From Betaproteobacteria bacterium (GTDB lineage: Bacteria; Pseudomonadota; Gammaproteobacteria; Burkholderiales; Casimicrobiaceae), in NCBI GenBank assembly GCA_016716425.1, contig JADJWJ010000011.1, positions 1 to 64,000 of the forward strand: DNA of 64,000 bases, in the 5' to 3' direction. The notes below the pieces were generated by a model, which was not told the DNA's origin, ran no database searches, and was given only the letters and a program-made list of their open reading frames with translations. The translations under genes were made by a program, and so were the position numbers. Below are positions 27,825 through 35,703 of the stretch, in pieces. Position 1 is the stretch's first letter. The number at the start of each line of letters is the position of its first letter.

Positions 27825-29517
27825 CGCTTCGCCGGGCACGCCGGCGGTCGACCGGCTCACCGAACTGCTCGTCGCGGTCGAAGCCCCGCGCGACCGGCTG
27901 CCGCTGCTGCTCGCGCTGGCCGACGCCGTGTCCGGCGTCGACGCCCGGCGGGCGGCGGCGCTGGCGCACGACGCCGCGGAACTCGCGCTGTCGCTGGCGG
28001 ACCTGCCGGCGCGTGCCGAAGCGTTGTTCGTGGGCGGCCGCTGCGCTGACCTCAATCTGGAGCACGGCCACGCGCTGGCCCAGTACGACGAGGCGTTGCG
28101 CGCGTTCGAGGCGACGGGCGACGATCGCGCCGCCGCCAGGACGCTGCGCGCCATCAGCTTCGTCCACGACACGCTGGGCGACTTCTCGCGCGCGCTCGAC
28201 AGCCAGTTCCGTGCGCTGGAGCTGGACGAGCGCACCGGCGACCAGGGCAGCCAGGCCGCGACGCTGCGCACGATCGGCGTCGTCTACTCGCGCTCGGACG
28301 ACCCGCGCACCGGGCTCGACTACTACCGCCGCAGCCTCGCGCTCGCCACCCGGCCCGAGGACGCCATCGAGCGCGGCAAGACGCTCAACAACATCGGCAT
28401 CAACCTGAAGAACCTCGGCCAGTACGCGGAAGCGCATGCCGCGCTCGTCGAGGCGCACCAGCTGTTCGTCGCGCTGGGGCTGCCGCTGCAGCAATCGGCC
28501 ACCCTCAACAACCTGGGCCTCGTGCTGGAGAAACAGGGCGACGCCGCCGGCGCCGAGCGCACGCTGCGCGCTGCGCTCGACCTGTCCGAGTCGACCGGCT
28601 ATCGCCTGGGCGTCGCGCACGCCAATCTCGCCCTCGGTCGGCTGTGCCTCGCGCAGGGGCGGCACGCCGAGGCACTGCTGTGGCTCACCGCCGCGCTTGC
28701 CGACTGCGAGCGCTACCGCCTTAAGCCCACCGAGTACGAGTGCCACGAGGCGCTGGCCGACTATCACGAACGGGCCGGCGACCATGGCGCCGCGCTTCGC
28801 CACTTCCGCCGGTTCCACGCGCTCGAGCGCGAGGTGCAGACGGAGGCCGCGCGCGACAAGTTGCGCGCGCTCACCATCCAGCTCGAGTTGAAGGCCGCGC
28901 GGCGCGAGACCGAGCTGGAGCGCGAGCGACAAGGGGTCCTGACCCGGGCCAACGCGGATCTGGACGCGCTGAACGTGGCGCTGACCGAGGCGAACCTGCA
29001 GAAGACGATGCTGCTCGACCAGCTCGAGCGGCAGACCTACGAGGACGCGCTCACGGGGCTCGCCAACCGGCGCCGGCTGGACCAGCGGCTCGCCGACGAA
29101 TTCGCGCTGGCGCTGCGGCACGGCCGCCCGCTCGCGGTCGCGATGGCGGACCTCGACCACTTCAAGGCGGTGAACGACCGCTTCTCGCACGCGGTGGGCG
29201 ACGCGGCGCTGCGCGCGACGGCGAGGCTCCTCGCGTCGCAGGTGCGCCATACGGACCTCGTCGCGCGCTTCGGCGGCGAGGAGTTCGTGATCGTGCTGGT
29301 CGAGACCGACGACGACGCGGCGCGGCGCGTGTGCGAGAAGCTGCGCGCGGCCGTCGCCAACCACGGCTGGACGGCGATCCATCCGGGCCTGTCGCTCACG
29401 CTGTCGATCGGCCTGTGCGCGGACACGTCGGTGCCGTCGCACGACCGCATGCTGGCAATGGCGGACCGGAATCTCTACTCGGCCAAGGCAGCGGGGAGGA
29501 ATCGGGTGGTGGGGTAG
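27817..29517 (+). CDS. TPR-repeat diguanylate cyclase (GGDEF)
   Basis: A 566-residue cytoplasmic protein with an N-terminal array of tetratricopeptide repeats (about 40-330, e.g. KTLNNIGINLKNLGQYAEA), a coiled-coil linker (about 340-400, rich in Glu/Arg/Leu) and a C-terminal GGDEF domain. The active-site signature is GGEEF (near residue 486), with DLDHFKAVND for metal and guanine binding, so it should make c-di-GMP. No RxxD inhibitory site is evident directly before GGEEF (RFGGEEF follows LVA). The GTG at 27817 is chosen as start since GAGG lies six bases upstream; a TTG at 27811 is possible. It overlaps the molybdopterin gene by eight bases. Confidence 0.88.
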
Positions 29518-29536
29518 GCCACGACCGGAAGCGAAC

Positions 29537-29683
29537 AAGGGTCAGGCACCCGATCCTGCGGGTGCACGGCAAGGGGTCAGACCCTCCCCACGCGGCAGCG
29601 GGTCAGACCCCGATCGTGCCGCGGCGACACGCCTCGGGAATGCCGGCCCCGTACGATCCGCAAGCCCTGAAGGGTCTGACCCT
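29537..29683. repeat. Cluster of GGGTCAG-type palindromes at a convergent gene junction
   Basis: Four copies of a short palindromic motif: AAGGGTCAGG at 29537, GGGGTCAGACCC near 29573, GGGTCAGACCCC near 29600 and AGGGTCTGACCCT at 29671. Copies are direct or inverted relative to each other, so several hairpins are possible. The last one runs into the lexA-like stop codon. The block fills the convergent gap between the GGDEF gene and the LexA-like gene and may serve as a two-way terminator. Related motifs occur at 32606, 42957 and 52006. Confidence 0.65.
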
Positions 29684-30258
29684 CATAGCTTGCGCACCAG
29701 CCCGACCATCACGCCGAAGATCTCGAGCGCGCCTTCGGGGCGGATGACCGGATACGCGATGTTCTCGGCCTTGAGGACGAATTTGCCGGCCTCGAGATCG
29801 AGGCGCTTCAGCGTGAACTGGTTGTCGACGATCGCGACGACGATGTCGCCGCGCTGCGCCGACGGGCGCTTCTCGACGACGACGAGATCGCCGTCGAAGA
29901 TGCCGGCGTCGATCATCGAGTCGCCTTTCACGCGGATCAGCACCGTGGACGACGGCCGCTCGATCAGGTAGTCGTCGATGGTGAGCGCGTCGGCATCGCC
30001 GTCCTCCACCGGATCGGGCAGGCCCGCCCGCACCGGGGATTCGGCCAGCGGCCGCGCGAAGAACCGGCGCGTGGGCGCAAGACGGCGGTCGGGCGTCGAT
30101 TCCAGGAAGCCGGCGAGCTTCAACCGCGCGACCAGTGCGGCCACCGAGGACTTCGACTTCAATCCCAGCAGGCTGCCGATCGACGCGTACGATGGCAGCG
30201 CCCGGTGGCGGGCATAGTAATCCTGCAACGACGTCAGGTAGGAACGATCGTTCGCCAT
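29683..30258 (-). CDS. lexA: LexA-like SOS repressor (S24 family)
   Basis: A 191-residue repressor with an N-terminal winged helix (about 1-60, LPSYASIGSLLGLKSKSSV) and a C-terminal S24 peptidase domain. The self-cleavage bond is Ala78-Gly79 (VRAGLPDP). The catalytic serine is Ser114 (KGDSMIDAG) and the lysine is Lys151 (FTLKRL), so RecA-stimulated autocleavage should work. The ATG at 30258 is favoured: the -10 element ends seven bases upstream, which would make this A the transcript start, and there is no room for a ribosome-binding site. An in-frame ATG is at 30264. It is divergent from the DnaQ/UvrC-type nuclease gene. Shorter than the usual LexA by about ten residues, so it may be a second, specialised LexA. 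Confidence 0.85.
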   Translation of the reverse strand: MANDRSYLTSLQDYYARHRALPSYASIGSLLGLKSKSSVAALVARLKLAGFLESTPDRRLAPTRRFFARPLAESPVRAGLPDPVEDGDADALTIDDYLIERPSSTVLIRVKGDSMIDAGIFDGDLVVVEKRPSAQRGDIVVAIVDNQFTLKRLDLEAGKFVLKAENIAYPVIRPEGALEIFGVMVGLVRKL

Positions 30259-30284
30259 GGGCATAGAATAGCGAACGAACGTTC
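30242..30284. promoter_or_regulatory. Two GAAC-N4-GTTC operators (likely LexA boxes)
   Basis: GAACGATCGTTC at 30242-30253 and GAACGAACGTTC at 30273-30284. Both fit GAAC-N4-GTTC, the pattern known for Gram-positive LexA (Cheo box), not the CTGT-N8-ACAG box usual in beta- and gammaproteobacteria. The centres are 31 bp apart, about three helical turns, so two dimers would bind the same DNA face. The first overlaps the start of the lexA-like coding region, the second lies in its promoter spacer. Both flank the TAGAAT that could serve the divergent nuclease gene. Confidence 0.7.
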
Positions 30285-30294
30285 GCCGCGTCAA
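30265..30294 (-). promoter_or_regulatory. Promoter of the LexA-like gene
   Basis: On the minus strand, a -35 TTGACG (30289-30294) and -10 TATTCT (30265-30270) are separated by 18 bp. The spacer holds the second GAAC-N4-GTTC operator. The expected start is the A of the ATG at 30258, so the message may be leaderless. The opposite strand has TAGAAT at 30264-30269 as a possible -10 for the divergent nuclease gene. Confidence 0.6.
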
Positions 30295-30305
30295 CCCCCT
30301 CGGAC

Positions 30306-31730
30306 ATGCAGCTCTTCGCCCCCTCCCTCGCCTTCGTCGACCTCGAGACCACCGGCACCCGGGCCGCCGCCGACCGGATCACCGAGGTCGGCATCGTCCG
30401 GGTCGACGCCGACGCCGCCGGGGGTCCGCCCCGCGTGCACGAGTGGAGCACGCTGGTCGACCCCGAGGTGCCGATCCCGCCGGTGATCCAGGCGCTGACC
30501 GGCATCACCGACGCGATGGTCGCGGGCGCGCCGACGTTCTCGGCCGTCGCCGACGCCGTCGCCGAACGCATCGCCGACTGCGTGTTCGTCGCGCACAACG
30601 CACGCTTCGACCACGGCTTCCTCAAGCATGCGTTCGCGCGCGCCGGCCGCCCGTTCGCCGCGCGCCCGCTGTGCACGGTGCGCCTGTCGCGCCGGCTGTA
30701 TCCCGAGGCCGACGGCCACGGCCTGGACGCGCTCGTCGCCCGCCACGGCCTCGCCGTCGCGGACCGGCACCGCGCGCTGGGCGACGCCCGCGCGATCTGG
30801 GCGTTCGTGCAGGTGCTCTACCGGAGCTTCCCTCCAGACGTGATTGCCGAGGCCGCGCAGCGCATCCTGAGAATCCCCAGCCTGCCGCCGCAGTTGCCGC
30901 CCGACAGCCTGGACCGCCTGCCGGAGGCCGCTGGCGTCTACCTGTTCTACGGCGAGAATCCGCTGCCGATCTACATCGGCAAGAGCGTCAACCTGCGCGA
31001 ACGCGTCGGCGCGCACTTCGCCGGCGACTGGCAGGCGGAGACCGACCTGCGGCTCTCCCAGGAGATCCGCCGGATCGAGCACGAGGAAACGGCGGGCGAG
31101 TTAGGCGCGCTGCTGCGGGAGGCAATGCTGGTCAAGTCGCTGCTGCCCGCGCACAACCGCAAGCTGCGGCGCAAGGAGGAGGCCGGCGTGCTCGTGCTCG
31201 ACCCGGACGGCGCGCCGCGCTTCGTGCCGGCGGCCGCCGTGGAACCCGCGGCGCTCGCCGGGTCGTACGGCCCGTTCACGTCGAAGCGCGGCGCGCGCGA
31301 GACGCTGCGCGCGCTCGCGGCCGACCACGCGCTGTGCTGGCGCCGGCTGGGCATCGAGAAGCGCGCCGCGGGGCCGTGCTTCCAGCGGCAACTCAGGCGC
31401 TGCGCCGGCGCCTGCGTCGGGGCCGAGGACGGCGCGACGCACGACGCGCGGCTCGCCGCGGCGCTGGCGCCGCTGACCGTGCCGGCGTGGCCCGTCCCCG
31501 GTCCGGCGCTCGTCCGCGAGCACGATCCCGCGCGCGCGCGCACCGACGTGCACGTGCTGCGCGACTGGTGCTGGCTCGGCACCGCGCGCGACGACGGCGA
31601 ACTGGCCGCGCTCGTGGCCGCGCCGCCGCGCCCGCAGTTCGACATCGACGTCGCGCGGCTGCTGCAGAAGCGCTGGAGTGCGGGCAAGCTGCCGCTCGTG
31701 CCGATCGCTGCCGCGGCACTCGCGCGTTGA
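30306..31730 (+). CDS. DnaQ-type exonuclease fused to a UvrC/Cho-like GIY-YIG nuclease
   Basis: A 474-residue fusion. Residues 1-175 form a DEDDh 3'-5' exonuclease: Asp12 and Glu14 (FVDLETTG), Asp102 (ARFDHGFL), and His155 with Asp160 (DRHRALGDA). Residues 205-285 are a GIY-YIG endonuclease as in UvrC or Cho: AGVYLFYGE, then IYIGKSVNLRERV, with the late segment ELGALLREAMLVK. After it, the cysteines in CWRRLG, GPCFQ, RRCAGACVG give C-x13-C-x7-C-x3-C, close to the Fe-S region of UvrC. There is no UvrC C-terminal RNase H-like or HhH part. It likely acts in nucleotide excision repair or processing of damaged ends. Its shared operator region with the LexA-like gene predicts SOS control, as for Cho in E. 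coli. Confidence 0.86.
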   Translation: MQLFAPSLAFVDLETTGTRAAADRITEVGIVRVDADAAGGPPRVHEWSTLVDPEVPIPPVIQALTGITDAMVAGAPTFSAVADAVAERIADCVFVAHNARFDHGFLKHAFARAGRPFAARPLCTVRLSRRLYPEADGHGLDALVARHGLAVADRHRALGDARAIWAFVQVLYRSFPPDVIAEAAQRILRIPSLPPQLPPDSLDRLPEAAGVYLFYGENPLPIYIGKSVNLRERVGAHFAGDWQAETDLRLSQEIRRIEHEETAGELGALLREAMLVKSLLPAHNRKLRRKEEAGVLVLDPDGAPRFVPAAAVEPAALAGSYGPFTSKRGARETLRALAADHALCWRRLGIEKRAAGPCFQRQLRRCAGACVGAEDGATHDARLAAALAPLTVPAWPVPGPALVREHDPARARTDVHVLRDWCWLGTARDDGELAALVAAPPRPQFDIDVARLLQKRWSAGKLPLVPIAAAALAR

Positions 31731-31763
31731 CGCGCCTTCGCGCGCACCGCACATTCGCCTGCC

Positions 31764-32605
31764 ATGGAAGTCCGCGTCCGCGCACTGCACGCCCTGGCGC
31801 TCGCGAGTGCGCTCGCGGCGGCGGCCGCGTTCGCCGCGGTTCCCGTCGGCTACCGCTACGTCGGCAGCCGTTCCGTGTCCGAGGGCCGGGTCGTCTACTG
31901 GTACTGGAACCCCGAGGTGGTCGAAGTCAGCGCCGACGGCGCGAGCTTCATCGCGCGGATGTACGCGCGCGTCGTGGACGTCGGCCAGGAGCGGCCGTAC
32001 GTCGCGGAGATCCGCTGCGACGCGCGCACGTATCGCGAGTACGGCGTCGGCGCGCGCTACCTGACGATCGACGACGGCGAGCCCGTGCACGCCGTGTGGC
32101 GCGCCGGCTGCCGGGGCGGCCGTGCGGCGACGCCCGCCGAGCGTCTGGCACGGCTCGGGTTGCCGCCGCCTCCCGTGGTCGCCGTCACGCCGGCTCGCCC
32201 GCGGCGGCGGTCGCACCGGCAACCCCCGCCGCCGCTCCGCCGGCACCGGCCAGCGCTTCGGCCGCCGCGAAGGACGCGGCGCCGGCCGATCCGCGCCGCG
32301 CCGACGCGTGCGTGCGCTTTGCCGCGACCCGCAGCACGCCGGCGGGCGACGCGACGATCACCAACACCTGCGCCTTTCCTGTCGAGGTGACGCTCTGTTA
32401 CAAGGGCGCGCGCGGCGGCCCCTACGACTGCCCGGCCCCACCCAAGGGCAAGCGCTCGGAGAGCCTGCGTCCCGGCGCGACGCTGATGCTGCTCGAGTAC
32501 CGGCGCGCGCGCCACACCGGCGTCGCGCTGGTCGCGTGCCGCGGGACGATGGGATCGGTGTTTCCGCGCCTCGACGACGCCGGCGCGGGCAGCGGGTGTT
32601 TCTGA
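31764..32605 (+). pseudogene. Secreted protein gene split by an apparent frameshift
   Basis: The reading frame starts MEVRVRALHALALASAL with a signal peptide and runs through YRYVGSRSVSEGRVVYWYWN and IRCDARTYREYG to about codon 140 (LPPPPVVAVTP). It then degrades into Arg/Pro-rich sequence and stops at 32390. A second frame on the same strand takes over at about 32195 with SPAAAVAPATPAAAPPA and goes on to ACVRFAATRSTPAG, CAFPVEVTLCYKG and LVACRGTMGSVFP, ending at 32605. The joined product would be about 280 residues: a secreted domain, an Ala/Pro linker and a Cys-rich domain. One base appears missing near 32190-32197. It may be a real mutation or an assembly error. The family is not recognised. 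Confidence 0.6.
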
Positions 32606-32645
32606 CCCCCGCGTCGCCTTGACCCAGCACAGGGTCGGTCCCCTC
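32606..32645. repeat. GGGTC-type degenerate palindrome after the secreted gene
   Basis: Directly after the stop TGA, the sequence reads CCCCCGCG, then TTGACCC, then GGGTCGGTCCCC about 25 bp on. The GACCC and GGGTC parts can pair. It resembles the GGGTCAG family at 29537, 42957 and 52006 but is more degenerate. Confidence 0.4.
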
Positions 32646-32709
32646 CGCCGGCGATAACATCATCACGTAGGTCGCGCGCGGCGCTTCGCCTGCGGCGCGC
32701 TCCCGTACG

Positions 32710-33864
32710 ATGTCGATGCGCTTCTCGCTTGCTTCGTCCCACGCTGCAGGGGCGTGGCTTGCCGCGCTGGCGGCGCTGCTGCTCGGGCTCGCGTGGCCAG
32801 CCCCGACCTCGCAGGCGCAGGCCCCGGCGCCTGCCGCTGCGCTCACCGTGTACGTGCGCGCGGGTTGCCCCCACTGCGCCGACGCCAAGGCGTACCTCGC
32901 CGACCTGGTGCGCGAGCGTCCCGGCCTCGTCGTCGTCTACCGCGAGGTCGATCGCGATCCGGCCGCGCGCGAGGAACTGTTCACGCTCTCGCAAGCCGTT
33001 GGCGCCTGGCCGCCCGGCGTGCCCACGTTCGTCGCCAACGGGCGCGTTCTGGTCGGCTTCGACAGCGCGCAGACCAGCGGCCACCACGTCCTCGCGCTGA
33101 TTGGCGGCACCGAAGCCGGGGCACGCGCCGGCGCCACCGGGCTCGCCGGCTCGCTGTCCGCCACCGAAATGGGACTGCCGCTGTTCACGCTGGCGATGGG
33201 CCTGCTCGACGGCTTCAATCCGTGCGCGATGTGGGTGCTGCTGTTCCTGCTGTCGCTGCTCGTGCGGCTCAACGACCGCCGGCGGATGGCGCTCGTCGCC
33301 GGCACGTTCGTCGTCGCGAGCGGCGCCGTCTACTTCGCGTTCATGGCGGCGTGGCTCAACGTGTTCCTGCTGGTCGGGATGTCGGCGGCGCTGCGCATCG
33401 GTCTCGGGGCGGTCGCGGCCGCGATCGGCCTCGTCAACGTCAAGGACTTCTTCGCGTTCGGCCGCGGCGTGTCACTGTCGATCCCCGAGTCCGCGAAGCC
33501 AGGCATCTACGCGCGCGTGCGCGCCGTGCTCAACGCCGAGGCGCTGCCGGCCTCGATGGCGGCGGTCGCGGTGCTGGCGGTCGCCGTGAACTTCGTCGAG
33601 CTCCTGTGCACGGCGGGCTTCCCGGCGATCTACACGGCGGTGCTGGTCCAGCACGACCTGCCGCCGCTCGCCCACTATGCGTACCTGCTGCTCTACATCG
33701 TCGGCTACGTCGCCGACGACGCGCTGATGGTGACGATCGCGGTCGTCACGCTGGGGAACCGCAAGCTCACCGAGCGCGGCGGGCGGTGGCTGAAGCTGGT
33801 CAGCGGCGTGGCGATGCTGGCGCTGGGTGTGGTGATGATCGTGCGGCCGGAGTGGCTGGTGTAG
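32710..33864 (+). CDS. Glutaredoxin/thioredoxin-like domain fused to a CcdA/DsbD-type membrane domain
   Basis: A 384-residue inner-membrane protein. A signal-like helix (about 12-35) is followed by a glutaredoxin-like domain (about 43-125) with the redox motif Cys53-Pro-His-Cys56 (RAGCPHCAD) and the cis-Pro segment WPPGVPTFVANG. From about 155 on, six or more membrane helices resemble the CcdA/DsbD electron-transfer domain, with Cys in GFNPCAMWVLLFLLS and in FVELLCTAGFPAIYT. The two membrane cysteines occur in the first and fourth helices, as in DsbD. I infer transfer of electrons across the membrane to a periplasmic thiol acceptor, likely the fused Grx-like domain. The gene stands alone; its partner is not evident from context. 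Confidence 0.8.
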   Translation: MSMRFSLASSHAAGAWLAALAALLLGLAWPAPTSQAQAPAPAAALTVYVRAGCPHCADAKAYLADLVRERPGLVVVYREVDRDPAAREELFTLSQAVGAWPPGVPTFVANGRVLVGFDSAQTSGHHVLALIGGTEAGARAGATGLAGSLSATEMGLPLFTLAMGLLDGFNPCAMWVLLFLLSLLVRLNDRRRMALVAGTFVVASGAVYFAFMAAWLNVFLLVGMSAALRIGLGAVAAAIGLVNVKDFFAFGRGVSLSIPESAKPGIYARVRAVLNAEALPASMAAVAVLAVAVNFVELLCTAGFPAIYTAVLVQHDLPPLAHYAYLLLYIVGYVADDALMVTIAVVTLGNRKLTERGGRWLKLVSGVAMLALGVVMIVRPEWLV

Positions 33865-33954
33865 CCGGCGACTGGATGGGCGGGCGGGTTGCACGTCGTC
33901 GACCTCCTGTGGCATTGCCGGAATCGCCATGACCATGATATGGTTTTTTCCAAG

Positions 33955-33968
33955 CCAAGCCGGCTTGG
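33955..33968. promoter_or_regulatory. Perfect 14-bp palindrome of unknown role
   Basis: CCAAGCCGGCTTGG reads the same on both strands. It follows a short T-run (TTTTTT at about 33944) and lies about 100 bp ahead of the secreted DUF5648 protein gene. It could be an operator or part of the end of the upstream gene. No matching regulator was identified. Confidence 0.3.
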
Positions 33969-34067
33969 CCCACGTCTGGTTGCCCCAGTCCCGCGCCCTC
34001 CGCGCCAGTACCTCCGGCGCCGTTCGCGGGGCGCCTTCCCAGTGGACCCGAACCGAAGGGAGCGAGC

Positions 34068-35453
34068 ATGCACGGCAGAGACAAGGTTCGCACCGTACGC
34101 CCTGCGCGGGCCGCATTCGCGACGGTCGCCGCACTTCTGGCGGCGTGGCACGGCGATGTACAGGCGGAGGTTACGCTCGGTGGTACGGGCCACTATGCCT
34201 GGCATTACCGCGGGACGACGAACGACGTGAAGAAGTCGGATTACGCGTCTGCAGGCAAGCTGTTCTTCTTCGAGGTGGGGTCCTACCCCGGTGGCGGGCC
34301 GCTGACGACCAAGGCCGACGTGCTCGTCGCCGGGCGGGTCGACGCCAAGGCACGCAAGCTGGGCGCCCGCGCCCACGTGTGGGCACAACTGGTGCCGTGG
34401 GATCCGGACAAGCCGCCGCCGGGTACCACGCTCGGGTTCATGGATGCGCTGGCCGAGGTCGCGCTTGTCGACGAGGTCACGATGCAGTCGGACAGCGTAC
34501 CGCTCGGTGCGGACATCATATTCGCGGTTCAGCCAACGGTCCTGACGGGGTCGATGGCGGTTCCCGATATCGGTGGACAGGCCTTGGGCAACACCTCGCT
34601 GCTGGTGACCTTCATCGTCGAGCGAACCGACGGCACGGGTATGCAGGTCAAGCAGTTCGAGAAAAACCTTCCTGGAGCCGCCGGTGTTTCTTCTTGGGAC
34701 GCGGATCTTTTCACGCATCTCGAGGACCGGTTCGTGATCGTCAAGAATGGCGAGAGTTATCGCTACCGCTTTGAGCTGTTCGTATCCGCCGGCGTCACGC
34801 CCGACGCCAGCAATCCGAAGAGCCCGCCGCGCGACGAGTCATACGCGCACTTCCAGCGCACGGCGACCTGGGGCGGACTGGCGGATTTCAAGGACGTATC
34901 GGGCCGTCCGCTCAACGACGTGACCGTCACGAGCAGCATCGGCTTCGACTGGAAGACGCTGCGCACGACGGCGCCGCCGCCCGAGGTCGTCGAGTACTAC
35001 AACGCGAGCCTCGACCACTACTTCATCACGCCGCTCGCGCCCGAGCAGGACAATCTCGACGCCGGCAGGACACCGACGCCGTGGGTGCGGACCGGCGAGA
35101 CCTTCGGCTACTTCGCGGCGGCCGGCGCCGGCACGTCGCCGGTGTGCCGCTTCTACATTCCTCCCGGCCTCGGCGACTCCCACTTCTTCGGCCGCGGCAC
35201 CGCCGAGTGCGACGCCACCGCGGCGAAGAACCCGAGCTTCACGCTCGAAGCGGCGAGCTTCATCCACATGATCCTGCCGACCGCCGGCGCCTGCCCGGTG
35301 GACACCGAGCCGGTGTACCGCGTGTTCAGCAACCGCCCCGACGCCAATCACCGCTACACGACCAGCCGGGCGATCCGCGACCAGATGGTCGCGAAGGGCT
35401 GGCTGGCCGAGGGCGACGGCCCCGATCTCGTCGTCATGTGCGCGCCGAAGTAG
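34068..35453 (+). CDS. Secreted protein with C-terminal DUF5648 domain
   Basis: A 461-residue secreted protein. The signal peptide spans about residues 1-33 (AAFATVAALLAAWHGDVQA). Residues 35-300 are a beta-rich region with no recognised family (GHYAWHYRGTTNDVKKS). The last 150 residues fit DUF5648: VEYYNASLDHYFITP, SPVCRFYIPPGLGDSHFF, ECDA, then PVYRVFSNRPDANHRYT, ending VMCAPK. This domain is a beta-propeller-like or lectin-like repeat found in secreted proteins, of unknown role. The start ATG at 34068 has a GGGAGCGAGC ribosome-binding region. It lies alone before the aldolase gene. Confidence 0.75.
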   Translation: MHGRDKVRTVRPARAAFATVAALLAAWHGDVQAEVTLGGTGHYAWHYRGTTNDVKKSDYASAGKLFFFEVGSYPGGGPLTTKADVLVAGRVDAKARKLGARAHVWAQLVPWDPDKPPPGTTLGFMDALAEVALVDEVTMQSDSVPLGADIIFAVQPTVLTGSMAVPDIGGQALGNTSLLVTFIVERTDGTGMQVKQFEKNLPGAAGVSSWDADLFTHLEDRFVIVKNGESYRYRFELFVSAGVTPDASNPKSPPRDESYAHFQRTATWGGLADFKDVSGRPLNDVTVTSSIGFDWKTLRTTAPPPEVVEYYNASLDHYFITPLAPEQDNLDAGRTPTPWVRTGETFGYFAAAGAGTSPVCRFYIPPGLGDSHFFGRGTAECDATAAKNPSFTLEAASFIHMILPTAGACPVDTEPVYRVFSNRPDANHRYTTSRAIRDQMVAKGWLAEGDGPDLVVMCAPK

Positions 35454-35703
35454 CGCGATGATCGCGCGGCCGCAGTGGCCGCTGTAGCGTGGTCGCCGCG
35501 CAGCACGCGCGCTTCCGGCGCGCCCCGGCGCCGGTCCCGCCGCCGCCTCCCACGGCCACTCGGCGGCACGCTGTCGCAAGCGACGCCGCGCGCCCGCAAT
35601 ACCGGCGCCAGCGCCGCTCGCCGGCCGGGGACGCCGGCGGGCGGCCCCGGCCGCCTTGCGTCGGTTTATCCTGCTGGTTTCTAACCGCAGAACGGCAACG
35701 GCC

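Noticed and set aside
32190..32200. Programmed ribosomal frameshift in the secreted protein gene
   Set aside because: No slippery heptamer or downstream pseudoknot could be seen; a lost base is simpler.
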